Below are positions 26,688-36,726 of a DNA stretch of 64,000 bases, piece by piece. Source of the stretch: an uncultured Oscillospiraceae bacterium (lineage in GTDB: Bacteria; Bacillota; Clostridia; Oscillospirales; Oscillospiraceae). Within the stretch, counting starts at the first letter, position 1. Each line of letters begins with the position of its first letter. A program made the position numbers and the translations under genes. Under the pieces are notes generated by a model. That model made no database searches and was not told where the DNA came from. It was given only the letters and a program-made list of their open reading frames with translations. Location: positions 59,580 to 123,579 of the forward strand of contig CANQHN010000007.1 in NCBI GenBank assembly GCA_947623745.1, given 5' to 3'.

Positions 26688-28061
26688 TTACTCCAGGAAG
26701 CCCTTGTAGTGCCGCATGAGCATCTGGGCCTCCATGGCCTTCACAGTCTCCAGGGCGACGCCCACCACGATGATGATGGAGGTGCCGCCGATGGCCAGGG
26801 AGCTGACCTTGAAGATGTTGCTGGTGATGATGGGCAGGATGGCGATGACCGACAGGTACAGGGCGCCGAACATGGTGATCTTGTTGAGCACCTTCATGAT
26901 GAAGTCGGCGGTGGGCTTGCCGGGACGGAAGCCGGGGATGAAGCCGCCGTTCTTCTTCAGGTTGTTGGCCACCTCGATGGGGTTGAACTGCATGGTGGAG
27001 TAGAAGTAGCTGAACCCGATGATCAGCAGGAAGTACAGCACGCAGTAGAACACGCTGTCGCTGTCAAACAGGCGCAGCACCGCGCCGCCGAAGTCCTGAT
27101 TCTCCTCGCTCCAGCCGGCGAAAGCGCCGATGGTGGCGGGCAGGGAGGCGATGGACTGGGCGAAGATGATGGGCAGCACGCCGGACATGTTCACCTTCAT
27201 GGGGATGTGGGTGGACTGGCCGCCGTACATCTTCCGGCCCACCACCCGCTTGGCGTACTGCACAGGCAGGCGGCGCTCGGAGTTGTCGATGAACACGATG
27301 AACACGATGATGGCCAGGCCGCCGATGATGATCACGGGGATCATACCGGGGTGCAGGCGGGAGTTCAGGAACGCCTTGTAGCTGTCACTGTCCACGCCGC
27401 CCAGTGTGGTGATCAGTTCATCCGTGATGGGGATCATCCAGTTCTGCACGCCGCGGATCATGGAGCTGACCATGGTGGGCACGCGGGAGACGATGCCGGC
27501 GAACAGCAGGATGGAGATGCCGTTGCCGATGCCGAACTCGGTGATCTGCTCACCCAGCCACATCAGGAACGCGGAACCGGCGGTGAAGGACAGGACGATC
27601 ACCAGGCCGACCCACAGGCCGGGGACCTCGCCGGGGTTGAGCAGGTTGTTGCCCCGGATCATGGTGTAGTAGCCGAAGCCCTGCAGCAGAGCAATCAGCA
27701 CGGTGGCGTAGCGGGTGTAGGAGGCGATCTTCTTGCGGCCCTCCTCGCCGCCCTCCTTGGCCAGCCGCTCCAGAGCGGGGATAGCCACGGTCAGCAGCTG
27801 GATGATGATGGAGCTGTTGATATAGGGCTGGATGCTCAGGGCGAACACGGTGGCCAGAGAGAAGGCCGAGCCGCTCATGGCGTTGATCAGGCCCAGGATG
27901 GTGGCGCTCTGCGCCTCCAGGTAGGTGCTCAAAGCCTGGTTGTTGATGAAGGGCACCGGGATGGCGGCACCCAGCCGGAAAATGAGCAGCGCGAAAATGG
28001 TGAACAGGATCTTCTTGCGCAGCTCGGGGATCTTCCAGGCGTTACGAATGGTCTGGATCAT
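26688..28061 (-). CDS. secY: Protein translocase subunit SecY
   Basis: 457 residues from ATG 28061; GGGAGGTGG precedes it inside the end of rplO. Ten membrane helices can be traced, beginning ILFTIFALLIFRLGAAIPVP and including the plug region (INAMSGSAFSLATVFALSI) and the conserved GNGISILLFAGIVSR. Pore of the general secretion channel. Confidence 0.97.
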   Translation of the reverse strand: MIQTIRNAWKIPELRKKILFTIFALLIFRLGAAIPVPFINNQALSTYLEAQSATILGLINAMSGSAFSLATVFALSIQPYINSSIIIQLLTVAIPALERLAKEGGEEGRKKIASYTRYATVLIALLQGFGYYTMIRGNNLLNPGEVPGLWVGLVIVLSFTAGSAFLMWLGEQITEFGIGNGISILLFAGIVSRVPTMVSSMIRGVQNWMIPITDELITTLGGVDSDSYKAFLNSRLHPGMIPVIIIGGLAIIVFIVFIDNSERRLPVQYAKRVVGRKMYGGQSTHIPMKVNMSGVLPIIFAQSIASLPATIGAFAGWSEENQDFGGAVLRLFDSDSVFYCVLYFLLIIGFSYFYSTMQFNPIEVANNLKKNGGFIPGFRPGKPTADFIMKVLNKITMFGALYLSVIAILPIITSNIFKVSSLAIGGTSIIIVVGVALETVKAMEAQMLMRHYKGFLE

Positions 28062-28063
28062 GC

Positions 28064-28504
28064 TCAGACCACCTCCCACCTACCACCGGCAGCCACGATC
28101 TTTTCCTTCGCGGATGCGGAGAAGGCGGAGGCCTGGACCTTCAGCTTCTTGGCAAGGGTGCCGTTGCCCAGGACCTTGACGCCGTATTGGCACTTGGACA
28201 GCACGCCCTTATCCAGCATATCCTGGACCGTGACGGTCGTCCCGTCCTCAAACTTCTCCAGCGCGGAGACGTTGATGGACTCCAGGGGTTTGGCGAAAAT
28301 ATTGTGGAAACCGCGCTTGGGCAGGCGGCGGGCCAGAGGCATCTGGCCGCCCTCAAACCCGACGCGCACACCGCCGCCGGAACGGGCCTTCTGGCCCTTG
28401 TGGCCGCGGCCGCCGGTCTTGCCGTTGCCGGAACCCGCGCCGCGGCCCTTGCGGTAGGCCTTGGTGTTGGAGCCGGCGGCGGGAGAGAGTTCGTGCAGAT
28501 TCAT
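28064..28504 (-). CDS. rplO: 50S ribosomal protein L15
   Basis: 146 residues beginning [20 protein letters not shown] with the Gly/Arg-rich extension [19 protein letters not shown] that penetrates 23S rRNA. Its stop lies two bases before the secY start. Confidence 0.97.
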   Translation of the reverse strand: MNLHELSPAAGSNTKAYRKGRGAGSGNGKTGGRGHKGQKARSGGGVRVGFEGGQMPLARRLPKRGFHNIFAKPLESINVSALEKFEDGTTVTVQDMLDKGVLSKCQYGVKVLGNGTLAKKLKVQASAFSASAKEKIVAAGGRWEVV

Positions 28505-28520
28505 AATCTCGCGCCTCCTT

Positions 28521-28703
28521 TTAGTTTTCCTCGGTGACCTGGAGCAGGTACCCGATGTGGGCGATCTTGCCGCGGGTAGCCTCGTTGTCGGGCTGCACGG
28601 TGGTGTCGCCGATCTTACGCAGGCCCAGGGCCTCGGCGGTCGCCTTGTGCTTGGCGATGCGGCCGTTCAGGCTCTTGACCAGCTTAATGTTCAAATTAGC
28701 CAT
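28521..28703 (-). CDS. rpmD: 50S ribosomal protein L30
   Basis: 60 residues, [20 protein letters not shown] ..., the compact bacterial L30. Between rpsE and rplO in the usual spc order. Confidence 0.96.
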   Translation of the reverse strand: MANLNIKLVKSLNGRIAKHKATAEALGLRKIGDTTVQPDNEATRGKIAHIGYLLQVTEEN

Positions 28704-28716
28704 TGTGATAGCCTCC

Positions 28717-29217
28717 TTAACCCACGATCTCTTCCACGCTCTTGCCGCGGATGCGGGCCACTTCCTCGGGGGTCTTCAGGGACTTGAGGCCCTCGAAGGT
28801 CGCGGAGACCACGTTCTGCGGGTTGTTGGAGCGCAGGCACTTGGCACGGATGTCCCGGATGCCCACCGCTTCCATGACGGCGCGGACGGGGCCGCCGGCG
28901 ATGATGCCGGTACCGGGGGCAGCGGGCTTGAGCATCACGCGGCCGGCGCCGAACTCACCGATCACCTCGTGGGGGATGGTGGCGTTGGCCAGAGACACGT
29001 TGATCATGTTCTTCTTCGCGTCCTCGATGCCCTTGCGGATAGCCTCAGGGACCTCGGCGGCCTTGCCGGTGCCGAAGCCCACCCGGCCCTTCTCATCGCC
29101 GACCACCATCAGGGCGGCAAACTTCATCACGCGACCGCCCTTGACGGTCTTGGACACGCGGTTGAGGGCAACGAGCTTCTCGACGAACTCGCTGGGTTCT
29201 CTTTCAAATCTAGGCAT
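28717..29217 (-). CDS. rpsE: 30S ribosomal protein S5
   Basis: 166 residues with the dsRNA-binding-like N domain ([20 protein letters not shown]) and the C domain [20 protein letters not shown]. Needed for decoding accuracy and near the mRNA entry pore. Confidence 0.97.
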   Translation of the reverse strand: MPRFEREPSEFVEKLVALNRVSKTVKGGRVMKFAALMVVGDEKGRVGFGTGKAAEVPEAIRKGIEDAKKNMINVSLANATIPHEVIGEFGAGRVMLKPAAPGTGIIAGGPVRAVMEAVGIRDIRAKCLRSNNPQNVVSATFEGLKSLKTPEEVARIRGKSVEEIVG

Positions 29218-29236
29218 TGATCTTTTTCCTCCTCCC

Positions 29237-29596
29237 TTAGAACTGCAGGCCGCCCTCGCGGGCGCCCTCGGCCAGGGCCTTCACGCGGCCGTGATAGACA
29301 TAGCCGCCGCGGTCAAACACCACGGTGTCGATGCCCTTGTCCTTGGCGCGCTGGGCCACGTTCATGCCGACCTGCTTGGCGGCGTCGGACTTGGTGCCCT
29401 CACAGGCAAAGTCCTTCTCCAGGGAAGAGGCGGAGACCAGGGTCACGCCGTTGACATCGTCGATGATCTGGGCGTAGATATTGGTCTCGCTGCGGAACAC
29501 ATTCAGGCGGGGACGCTCGGGCGTGCCGGAAATCTTGGCGCGCACGCGCTTATGCCGCTTCTGCCGCTGAGCGCGGGTATCGGGTCTGTTGATCAT
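29237..29596 (-). CDS. rplR: 50S ribosomal protein L18
   Basis: 119 residues; [20 protein letters not shown] and the C-terminal [19 protein letters not shown] are typical. Binds 5S rRNA with L5. Confidence 0.97.
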   Translation of the reverse strand: MINRPDTRAQRQKRHKRVRAKISGTPERPRLNVFRSETNIYAQIIDDVNGVTLVSASSLEKDFACEGTKSDAAKQVGMNVAQRAKDKGIDTVVFDRGGYVYHGRVKALAEGAREGGLQF

Positions 29597-29610
29597 ATTG
29601 GCACACCTCC

Positions 29611-30156
29611 TTACTTCTTGGCGCCGGTCTTACCAGCCTTGCGGCGGATGACCTCGTCGGTGTATTTGATTCCCTTGCCCTTATACGGCTCGGGGGGACG
29701 TTTCTCTCTCACTTCGGCGGCGAACTGGCCGACCTGCTGCTTGTCGGGGCCATGGATGACGATCTTGTTGGGGCCGGGGACCTCGATGGTGATGCCGGGG
29801 ATCTCCTCCATGGTGACCTGGTGGGAGTAGCCCAGGTTCATGACCAGCTTGTTGCCCTCTTTCGCCACACGGTAGCCAACGCCGTTGACGTCCAGCTCCT
29901 TCTTGAAGCCCTCGGTCACGCCCACCACCATGTTGTGGATGAGGGTGCGGGTCAGGCCGTGCAGGGAGCGGTTCTCCTTGGTGTCGTCCGGGCGGCTGAC
30001 CTTGAGCTCGGCGCCCTCGACGGCGATGGTCATGTTGGGATTGAACTGCTGAGTCAGAGTGCCCTTGGGGCCCTTGACGGTGACAACGTTGTTGTCCTCT
30101 ACCTTGATCTCCACTCCGGCAGGAATGGCGATAGGAGCTCTACCAATTCTAGACAT
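29611..30156 (-). CDS. rplF: 50S ribosomal protein L6
   Basis: 181 residues from ATG 30156 ([17 protein letters not shown]); the longer frame to 30177 overlaps rpsH and lacks a site. The C-terminal [20 protein letters not shown] is the L6 signature. Confidence 0.97.
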   Translation of the reverse strand: MSRIGRAPIAIPAGVEIKVEDNNVVTVKGPKGTLTQQFNPNMTIAVEGAELKVSRPDDTKENRSLHGLTRTLIHNMVVGVTEGFKKELDVNGVGYRVAKEGNKLVMNLGYSHQVTMEEIPGITIEVPGPNKIVIHGPDKQQVGQFAAEVREKRPPEPYKGKGIKYTDEVIRRKAGKTGAKK

Positions 30157-30170
30157 TCCTATTACCCTCC

Positions 30171-30569
30171 TTACCACACGAATGCCAGGACTTCGCCGCC
30201 GACATGGGCCTCGCGGGCCTTCTTGTCGGTCATGACGCCCTTGGACGTGGAGACAATGGCGATGCCCAGGCCCTTCAGGACGCGGGGCAGCTCGTCAGCG
30301 CCGGCGTAGACGCGCAGGCCGGGCTTGGACACGCGGCGCAGGCCAGAGATGACCTTCTCCTTACCGGCGCCATACTTCAGGGTGATGCGGATAACGCCCT
30401 GAGTCCCGTCGTCGATGAGCTGGAAGTTCTTGATATAGCCTTCCTCCAGCAGGATCTGCGCGATGGACTTCTTCATGTTGGACGCGGGGACGTCCACGGT
30501 GTCATGCTTGGCGTTGTTCGCGTTGCGGATGCGGGTGAGCATATCCGCAATGGGGTCTGTGATGTGCAT
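30171..30569 (-). CDS. rpsH: 30S ribosomal protein S8
   Basis: 132 residues beginning [20 protein letters not shown], ending with the S8 signature [20 protein letters not shown]. First gene after the 470 bp gap and the internal promoter, so expression of rpsH to rplQ can start here. Confidence 0.97.
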   Translation of the reverse strand: MHITDPIADMLTRIRNANNAKHDTVDVPASNMKKSIAQILLEEGYIKNFQLIDDGTQGVIRITLKYGAGKEKVISGLRRVSKPGLRVYAGADELPRVLKGLGIAIVSTSKGVMTDKKAREAHVGGEVLAFVW

Positions 30570-31042
30570 AGACTGTTACCTCCTTTTCGATTACGGGCTC
30601 GCGCCCGTTAAGACGGCAAGGTATCGCGGATAGGCAGCCGCGACCTGTTGACCGTCTGCGCGCCTGGTTGGGGCAGGCGCTATCAAAACTGCTGGTCAGG
30701 CAGTCATGACCGTCATTTACAGCCCAAAACCCCGTATCCGCTCTGCTTTTTTCGCGGATTACGGGTGGCCGTCTCCCGGCCCGGCGGCCGGGAACTATTG
30801 ATTTTCCCCACAGGGGGCGCAACCATGTCATTATAGCGCGTCTTTTCCCATATTACAAGGGTTTTTTCGCCGCGCACACACGGTAACGTGGGCAAAAATC
30901 CATCAGGAGCGACCGGTCCTTTCGGGCCGGCCGCTCCAAATGACGGTTTTGCCGGGGGGCGGAGCTTCGCCGGAGATTTTTCACCAGGCAGGCCGCGGCG
31001 CCGCGGTCCGTACCGTGGACCGCCGCGGCGGGCGGCGGGAAA
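30570..31042 (-). other. Gene-free 473 bp gap inside the spc operon
   Basis: Genes on both sides are only 10-20 bp apart, but here rpsN and rpsH are separated by 473 bp. On the minus strand it holds GC-rich palindromes next to rpsN, a strong hairpin at 30902-30935 (GGAGCG...CGCTCC with a CGAAAG loop), and then a promoter. A long inverted-repeat-rich 5' leader for rpsH follows. I see no credible gene; the overlapping 109-codon frame ends inside rpsH in another phase. Confidence 0.7.
30830..30858 (-). promoter_or_regulatory. Internal sigma-A promoter before rpsH
   Basis: Minus-strand TTGTAA (30853-30858), a 17 bp spacer and a perfect TATAAT (30830-30835). A transcript from here has a leader of about 250 nt. 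Confidence 0.75.
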
Positions 31043-31228
31043 TTACCAGGAAGCCTTCTTCACTCCGGGGATCTGGCCCTTGTAGGCCAGCTCGCGGAAG
31101 CAGATACGGCAGATGCCGTAGTCACGCAGATAGGCGTGGGGACGGCCGCACAGCTTGCAGCGGTTGTAGCTGCGGGTAGAGAACTTGGGGGCTCTCTGCT
31201 GCTTCAGGATCATAGATTTCTTAGCCAT
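31043..31228 (-). CDS. rpsN: 30S ribosomal protein S14, zinc-binding type
   Basis: 61 residues from ATG 31228 behind AAAGGAGGAGG. The zinc form with two CxxC knuckles ([20 protein letters not shown]). Followed by the unusual gap. Confidence 0.97.
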   Translation of the reverse strand: MAKKSMILKQQRAPKFSTRSYNRCKLCGRPHAYLRDYGICRICFRELAYKGQIPGVKKASW

Positions 31229-31244
31229 AACTCTTCCTCCTCCT

Positions 31245-31796
31245 TTAGCGGCCGGCGAAGGGGGCGCCGATCTGCTTGAGCAGCTCGCGGGCCTCCTCAT
31301 CGGTCTGGGCGGTGGTGCAGATGACGATGTCCATGCCGCGGATCTTGTCGATCTTGTCGTACTCAATCTCGGGGAAGATCAGCTGCTCCTTGACGCCCAG
31401 GGCATAGTTGCCGCGGCCGTCGAAGGCGTCGGCGGAGATGCCGCGGAAGTCGCGCACACGGGGCAGGGCCACGTTGAACAGGCGGTCCAGGAACTCCCAC
31501 ATCTTGTTGCCGCGGAGCGTGACCTTGGCGCCGATGGGCATACCCTCGCGCAGCTTGAAGTTGGCCACGGACTTCTTGGCCTTGGTGATCACGGCCTTCT
31601 GGCCGGTAATGGTGGTCAGGTCGCTGACCACGGCGTCCAGGACCTTGGCGTTCTCGCGGGCCTCGCTGCAGCCCACGTTGACCACGATCTTCTCCAGGCG
31701 GGGAATCTGCATGGTGCTCTTATAGCCAAACTTCTGCATCAGAGCAGGAGCGACTTCTTCCTGATAGAGCTTCTTCAGGTTAGGCGTATTGGCCAT
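31245..31796 (-). CDS. rplE: 50S ribosomal protein L5
   Basis: 183 residues, [20 protein letters not shown] start and the [20 protein letters not shown] segment. 5S rRNA and P-site tRNA contact. Confidence 0.97.
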   Translation of the reverse strand: MANTPNLKKLYQEEVAPALMQKFGYKSTMQIPRLEKIVVNVGCSEARENAKVLDAVVSDLTTITGQKAVITKAKKSVANFKLREGMPIGAKVTLRGNKMWEFLDRLFNVALPRVRDFRGISADAFDGRGNYALGVKEQLIFPEIEYDKIDKIRGMDIVICTTAQTDEEARELLKQIGAPFAGR

Positions 31797-31813
31797 TGGT
31801 TACTCCTCCTCTC

Positions 31814-32131
31814 TCAAATTTCGGCGCCGCACTTCTTGCAGATGCGGACCTTCTTGCCGTCGGCCAGGATCTTGTGGGCCGGGCGGGTGGGCTTGTTGCA
31901 CTTGGGGCACACGCGCTGCACCTTGCAGGCGTAGATGGGGGCCTCCTTCTGGAGGATGCCGCCCTCCTCGCCCTGCTTGCGGGGCTTGGTGTGGCGGGAG
32001 ACGATATTGACCTTCTCGACGATGACCTTGCCGGACTTGGGCTCGACCTTGAGGACCTTGCCCTGCTTGCCCTTGTCCTTGCCGGACAGGACCACGACCA
32101 TATCGTCCTTCTTGATGCTCAATTTACTCAT
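31814..32131 (-). CDS. rplX: 50S ribosomal protein L24
   Basis: 105 residues with the KOW motif near [19 protein letters not shown]. The C-terminus has two CxxC pairs (CPKC and CKKC), a possible zinc site. Assembly initiator of the 50S subunit. Confidence 0.97.
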   Translation of the reverse strand: MSKLSIKKDDMVVVLSGKDKGKQGKVLKVEPKSGKVIVEKVNIVSRHTKPRKQGEEGGILQKEAPIYACKVQRVCPKCNKPTRPAHKILADGKKVRICKKCGAEI

Positions 32132-32145
32132 GTCAGTTACCTCCC

Positions 32146-32514
32146 TTACAGCACTTCGGGAGCCAGGGACAAGATCTTCATGTAGTCCTTGTCGCGCAGC
32201 TCACGGGCCACCGGGCCAAAGATACGGGTGCCGCGGGGGTTCTTGTCCTCCTTGATGAGGACGGCGGCGTTGTCGTCAAACCGGACATAGGAGCCGTCCG
32301 GACGGCGCACGCCGTGAGCGGTCCGGACGATGACGGCCTTGACCACCTCGCCCTTCTTCACGGTGCCGCCGGGAGCGGCCTTGCGCACGGAGGCCACGAC
32401 CACATCGCCGATGTTGCCGAATTTCCGGCTGGAGCCGCCCAGCACCAGGATCGTCTTGATCTCCTTGGCGCCGGTGTTGTCGGCCACCTTCAGATAAGTT
32501 TCCTTTTGAATCAT
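32146..32514 (-). CDS. rplN: 50S ribosomal protein L14
   Basis: 122 residues beginning [19 protein letters not shown], ending in the canonical [20 protein letters not shown] region. Bridge protein of the subunit interface. Confidence 0.97.
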   Translation of the reverse strand: MIQKETYLKVADNTGAKEIKTILVLGGSSRKFGNIGDVVVASVRKAAPGGTVKKGEVVKAVIVRTAHGVRRPDGSYVRFDDNAAVLIKEDKNPRGTRIFGPVARELRDKDYMKILSLAPEVL

Positions 32515-32526
32515 GCCGACACCTCC

Positions 32527-32787
32527 TTATTTCGCCTTCTCGATGATCTCGACCACGCGCCAGCGCTTGTCCTTGGACAGGGGGCGGGTCTCCATCACGC
32601 GCACGCGGTCGCCCACGCCGCACTGGTTGTTCTCGTCATGGGCCTTGAGCTTATAGGTCCGCTTTACGATCTTCTTATACAGAGGATGGGCCACGCGGTC
32701 GGCGATGGCGACCACCACGGTCTTGTCCATCTTGTCCGAAACCACCAGGCCGACTCTGGTCTTGCGGGAAGAAGTTCTGTTCTCCAT
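32527..32787 (-). CDS. rpsQ: 30S ribosomal protein S17
   Basis: 86 residues; OB-fold core [20 protein letters not shown] and the C-terminal [19 protein letters not shown]. Primary 16S rRNA binder. Confidence 0.97.
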   Translation of the reverse strand: MENRTSSRKTRVGLVVSDKMDKTVVVAIADRVAHPLYKKIVKRTYKLKAHDENNQCGVGDRVRVMETRPLSKDKRWRVVEIIEKAK

Positions 32788-32803
32788 GTCTTATTTCCTC
32801 CTC

Positions 32804-33001
32804 TTACCGGCCGGCGAGCTGCTGCTCGCGAATGATGGTCTTGACCCGGGCGATGTCCTTCTTGACCTCGGCGATGCGGATGGGATTATCCAGCTGGTTG
32901 GTGGCGTGCTGAAGGCGCAGGTTGAACAGGTCCTTCTTCAGGTCCGCCAGCTTGCTCTCCAGCTCGGAAGCGGACAGCTTGCGGATATCAGCTACCTTCA
33001 T
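32804..33001 (-). CDS. rpmC: 50S ribosomal protein L29
   Basis: 65 residues, a two-helix hairpin with ELESKLADLKKDLFNLRLQH and the RIAEVKKDIARVKTIIRE tail. The start overlaps the rplP stop by one base (TAATG). Confidence 0.97.
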   Translation of the reverse strand: MKVADIRKLSASELESKLADLKKDLFNLRLQHATNQLDNPIRIAEVKKDIARVKTIIREQQLAGR

Positions 33002-33432
33002 TACGCTTCACCACCCTTCTCGGTATCCTCGCGCTTGATGATCTTGCTCTTGATGGGCAGCTTGTGGCTGGCCAGGCGCAGGGCCTCGCGGGCGGTCTCC
33101 TCGGGGACGCCGGCGATCTCGAACATGACGCGGCCGGGCTTGACCACGGCCACCCAGTATTCGGGAGAACCTTTACCGGAACCCATACGGGTCTCGGCGG
33201 GCTTCTCGGTGACGGGCTTGTCGGGGAAGATCTTGATCCAGACCTTGCCGCCGCGCTTGGTGTAGCGGGTCATGGCGATACGGGCGGCCTCGATCTGGTT
33301 GCTGGTGATCCACGCGGGCTCAGTGGCCTGCAGGCCCCACTCGCCGTTGCTGACGAAGTTGCCGCGCAGGGCCTTGCCCTTCAGGCGTCCGCGGTGGACG
33401 CGGCGGTATTTGACTCTCTTAGGCAGAAGCAT
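33001..33432 (-). CDS. rplP: 50S ribosomal protein L16
   Basis: 143 residues beginning [20 protein letters not shown]. Helps form the A-site; overlaps rpsC by one base and rpmC by one base, so the three are tightly coupled. Confidence 0.97.
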   Translation of the reverse strand: MLLPKRVKYRRVHRGRLKGKALRGNFVSNGEWGLQATEPAWITSNQIEAARIAMTRYTKRGGKVWIKIFPDKPVTEKPAETRMGSGKGSPEYWVAVVKPGRVMFEIAGVPEETAREALRLASHKLPIKSKIIKREDTEKGGEA

Positions 33433-34289
33433 TACCGAGCGCCTCCTTCCTTCGGGGTGGTATTGTTCTGCTGGCCGGCGGGACGGGGGCCGCGGTTGAA
33501 GCCGCCGCCCTGGCGGTCGCGGTTGAACCCGCCGCCCTGACGGTCCCGGTTAAAGCCGCCCTGACGGCGGTCGCCGTCCCGGCGGTCCCGGCGGGGACGC
33601 TCGCGGCGCTCCTGGTAGGGCTTGCTGGTATCCAGGGTGCGGGGGGTGGTGCGCAGGGCCTGGGTCAGGACCTCGCCCTTGTAGATCCACACCTTCACGC
33701 CGATGCGGCCATAGGTGGTGGCGGCCTCAGTGAAGCCGTAGTCGATGTCGGCACGCAGGGTCTGCAGGGGGATGGTGCCGTCGTGGTAGTGCTCCACACC
33801 GGCGATCTCGCGCCCGCCCAGACGGCCGGAGCAGGAGATCTTGATGCCGCGGGCGCCGCCGCGCATGGCGCGGCCCATGGCGTTCTTCATGGCGCGGCGG
33901 TGAGAGATACGCTTCTCGATCTGCTGGGCGATGTTCTCGGCCACCAGCTGAGCGTCGGTGTCGGCGCTGCGGACCTCAACGATCTTCAGGTCGACCGGCT
34001 TGCCCACCAGCTTGGCCAGCTGGGTCTCGATGCGCTTGATGTCCTCGCCGCCCTTGCCGATGACCACACCGGGGCGGGCGCAGTGCAGATACACGCGCAC
34101 CTTGGCGTTGTCCCGCTCGATCTCGATCTTGGGCACGCCGGCGGAATACAGGCTCTTTTTCAGGTAGTCGCGGATCTTCTTGTCCTCCACGATCAGGTCG
34201 CCCACCTTCTCGTTGCGGGCATACCAGCGGGAGTCCCAATCCTTGATGACGCCTACGCGCAGGCCGTGGGGATTAACTTTCTGTCCCAT
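33432..34289 (-). CDS. rpsC: 30S ribosomal protein S3 with RGG-like tail
   Basis: 285 residues, about 60 longer than the usual 218-230. The KH domain ([20 protein letters not shown]) and C domain ([14 protein letters not shown]) are normal. After residue ~225 comes an Arg/Asp/Gly tail with three close copies of RDRQGGGFN. The repeats are visible in DNA at 33480-33570. Such Gly/Arg-rich tails bind RNA or remain disordered on the mRNA entry side; this one is presumably surface exposed. Confidence 0.96.
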   Translation of the reverse strand: MGQKVNPHGLRVGVIKDWDSRWYARNEKVGDLIVEDKKIRDYLKKSLYSAGVPKIEIERDNAKVRVYLHCARPGVVIGKGGEDIKRIETQLAKLVGKPVDLKIVEVRSADTDAQLVAENIAQQIEKRISHRRAMKNAMGRAMRGGARGIKISCSGRLGGREIAGVEHYHDGTIPLQTLRADIDYGFTEAATTYGRIGVKVWIYKGEVLTQALRTTPRTLDTSKPYQERRERPRRDRRDGDRRQGGFNRDRQGGGFNRDRQGGGFNRGPRPAGQQNNTTPKEGGAR

Positions 34290-34304
34290 ATTCTTCCTCC
34301 TCCC

Positions 34305-34637
34305 TTAGCGCTCGCTCACCGCGATGGTCACGTGAGAAGTGCGCTTGTTGATGCGGTACGCGCGGCCCTGGGCCCGGGGCATGATGCGCTTGATGATGGG
34401 GCCGGGGTTGGCGTAGCAGGCGGACACGTACAGCTTCTCGGGGTCCATCTGATGGTTGTTCTCGGCGTTGGCGGCGGCGCTCTTGAGCAGCTTGAGCACA
34501 GGCTCGGAAGCGGCCTTGGGGGTCTGCATCAGGATGGCGGTGGCGGTGGCCACGTCCTTGCCGCGGATCAGGTCCAGAACGATCTGCACCTTACGGGGAG
34601 AGATCCGCAGATATTTCAAATTGGCTTTTGCTTCCAT
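34305..34637 (-). CDS. rplV: 50S ribosomal protein L22
   Basis: 110 residues; [20 protein letters not shown] start and the beta-hairpin region [19 protein letters not shown] lining the exit tunnel. Confidence 0.97.
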   Translation of the reverse strand: MEAKANLKYLRISPRKVQIVLDLIRGKDVATATAILMQTPKAASEPVLKLLKSAAANAENNHQMDPEKLYVSACYANPGPIIKRIMPRAQGRAYRINKRTSHVTIAVSER

Positions 34638-34652
34638 CGTTCTCTCTCCTCC

Positions 34653-34925
34653 TTACTTACCGGTCTTGCTGCCGGCGTGGCCGCGGAAGGTGCGGGTGGG
34701 GACGAACTCACCCAGCTTGTGGCCCACCATGTCCTCCGTCACATACACGGGCACGTGCTTGCGGCCGTCATGGACGGCGAAGGTGTGGCCCACGAAGGAG
34801 GGGAAGATGGTGGAGGCGCGGCTCCAGGTCTTGAGGACCTTCTTGTCGCCGGTCTTGTTCATTTCGTCTACCCGTTTGAGCAGCTCGGGGGCGCAAAACG
34901 GGCCTTTCTTGATGCTTCTAGACAT
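34653..34925 (-). CDS. rpsS: 30S ribosomal protein S19
   Basis: 90 residues beginning [20 protein letters not shown], ending [20 protein letters not shown]. Standard place after rplB. Confidence 0.97.
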   Translation of the reverse strand: MSRSIKKGPFCAPELLKRVDEMNKTGDKKVLKTWSRASTIFPSFVGHTFAVHDGRKHVPVYVTEDMVGHKLGEFVPTRTFRGHAGSKTGK

Positions 34926-34939
34926 GTTTTACTACCTCC

Positions 34940-35773
34940 TTACTTGCTGTTGCGGTGCTTGACGATGAACTTCTCGGTGCGGTTCTTCGTCTTGCGGGTC
35001 TTGTGGCCCAGAGCGGGCTTGCCCCAGGGAGTGACCGGGCCGGGACGGCCGACCGGGCTCTTGCCCTCGCCGCCGCCGTGGGGGTGGTCGTTGGGGTTCA
35101 TAACGGAGCCGCGGACGGTGGGCCGCCAGCCCATGTGGCGCTTGCGGCCGGCCTTGCCCAACTGGATGTTGGCGTGGTCGGTGTTGCCCACGGTGCCCAC
35201 GGTGGCCTTGCAGTTCTCACGGATATAGCGCACCTCGCCGGAGGGGAGGCGCACCTGAGCTATGCCGTTCTCCTTGGCCATCAGCTGGCCGGCCACACCG
35301 GCGGCGCGCACCAGCTGGGCGCCCTTGCCGGGGTAGAGCTCGATGTTGTGAATCATCTCGCCCACGGGGATGTTGGCGATGGGCAGGCAGTTGCCGGGCA
35401 GGATGTCGGCGTGCTCGCCGGTGGTGACGACGCTGCCGGCCTTCAGGCCCACAGGGGCCAGAATGTAGCGGCGCTCGCCATCGGCGTACTCCACCAGGGC
35501 GATGTTGGCGGAGCGGTTGGGGTCGTACTGCAGGTTGATGACAGTGGCGTCGCCCTCTTTGTCCCGCTTGAAGTCGATGACGCGGTACTTCTGCTTGTTG
35601 CCGCCGCCGTGGTGGCGGACGGTGATGCGGCCATAGCTGTTGCGGCCGGCGTTCTTCTTGAGCACCTCAGTGAGGGCGCGCTCGGGCTTGGCCTTCTTGT
35701 CGATCCCCTCGAAGGCGGACACAGTCATGTGACGGCGGGAGGGGGTTGTGGGCTTATAAGTCTTGATAGCCAT
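34940..35773 (-). CDS. rplB: 50S ribosomal protein L2
   Basis: 277 residues. The peptidyl-transferase loop [20 protein letters not shown] with its conserved His is present. Required for subunit joining. Confidence 0.97.
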   Translation of the reverse strand: MAIKTYKPTTPSRRHMTVSAFEGIDKKAKPERALTEVLKKNAGRNSYGRITVRHHGGGNKQKYRVIDFKRDKEGDATVINLQYDPNRSANIALVEYADGERRYILAPVGLKAGSVVTTGEHADILPGNCLPIANIPVGEMIHNIELYPGKGAQLVRAAGVAGQLMAKENGIAQVRLPSGEVRYIRENCKATVGTVGNTDHANIQLGKAGRKRHMGWRPTVRGSVMNPNDHPHGGGEGKSPVGRPGPVTPWGKPALGHKTRKTKNRTEKFIVKHRNSK

Positions 35774-35787
35774 TTCTCAATTCCTCC

Positions 35788-36087
35788 TTACACCATACCC
35801 TCGAAGAACTCGATGGACTTGGAATCGGGCGTCAGGGTGACCATGGCCTTCTTCCAGCTGGGGCGGCGGCCGGCGGGCTGAGCGCCAACGCGCTTCATCT
35901 TGCCCTGCATGTTCAGGGTGTTGACCTTGGCGACCTTCACGCCGAAGATCTCCTCGACCGCCTTGGCGATCTCGATCTTGTTGGCGGACTTGGCGACCTC
36001 GAAGGTGTAGCGCTTCATCTCGGTGTCGGCCATGGACTGCTCGGTGATGATGGGGCGCTTGATGATGTCATAAGCGGTGGTAGCCAT
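35788..36087 (-). CDS. rplW: 50S ribosomal protein L23
   Basis: 99 residues; [20 protein letters not shown] and the C-terminal [19 protein letters not shown]. Docking site for trigger factor and SRP at the tunnel exit. Overlaps rplD by one base. Confidence 0.97.
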   Translation of the reverse strand: MATTAYDIIKRPIITEQSMADTEMKRYTFEVAKSANKIEIAKAVEEIFGVKVAKVNTLNMQGKMKRVGAQPAGRRPSWKKAMVTLTPDSKSIEFFEGMV

Positions 36088-36707
36088 TACGCGAACACCT
36101 CCTCGATGATGGCCAGCGCGGCCTTGTCGATGACCAGCTGCTTGGCGTTGACGATGTCGTACACGCTGAGGATCTTGGCGGTGGTGGTGACCACGCCGGG
36201 GATGTTCCGGGCGGACATGACCACGGTCTCGTTGACCTCGGGGGTGATGACCACGGACTTGCCGGCGCCGATGGCGTCCAGGAAGTTCTGCATGGCCTTG
36301 GTCTTGATTTCGTCCAGCTTCAGCTCATCCACCACCAGGATGCTACCGGAGGCGGCCTTGTCGGACAGGGCGGACTTGAGGGCCAGGCGCTTGACCTTCT
36401 TGTTCAGGGTGTAGCTGTAATCGCGGGGCTTGGGGGCAAAGACGATGCCGCCGTGGGTCCACTGGGGGGCGCGGGTGCTGCCCTGACGGGCGTGGCCGGT
36501 GCCCTTCTGGCGCCAGGGCTTCTTGCCGCCGCCGGAGACCTCGCCGCGCTTCAGAGCGCTCTGGGTGCCCTGACGGCAGTTGGCCAGGTGGTTCTTGACC
36601 ACCTCATGGACAACGACCTGGTTGGGCTCGATGCCGAAAACAGCCTCGGAGAGCTTGATCTCACCGACCTGCTGGCCGGCCATGTTATACACATTTGCTT
36701 TAGGCAT
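36087..36707 (-). CDS. rplD: 50S ribosomal protein L4
   Basis: 206 residues with the tunnel loop region [20 protein letters not shown] and the C domain [20 protein letters not shown]. In E. coli L4 represses its own S10 operon. Confidence 0.97.
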   Translation of the reverse strand: MPKANVYNMAGQQVGEIKLSEAVFGIEPNQVVVHEVVKNHLANCRQGTQSALKRGEVSGGGKKPWRQKGTGHARQGSTRAPQWTHGGIVFAPKPRDYSYTLNKKVKRLALKSALSDKAASGSILVVDELKLDEIKTKAMQNFLDAIGAGKSVVITPEVNETVVMSARNIPGVVTTTAKILSVYDIVNAKQLVIDKAALAIIEEVFA

Positions 36708-36726
36708 GATTTACACTCTCCTTTCC

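Noticed and set aside
30502..30831. 109-codon minus-strand frame in the spc gap
   Set aside because: Ends inside rpsH in another frame, covers the promoter leader, and has no ribosome-binding site.
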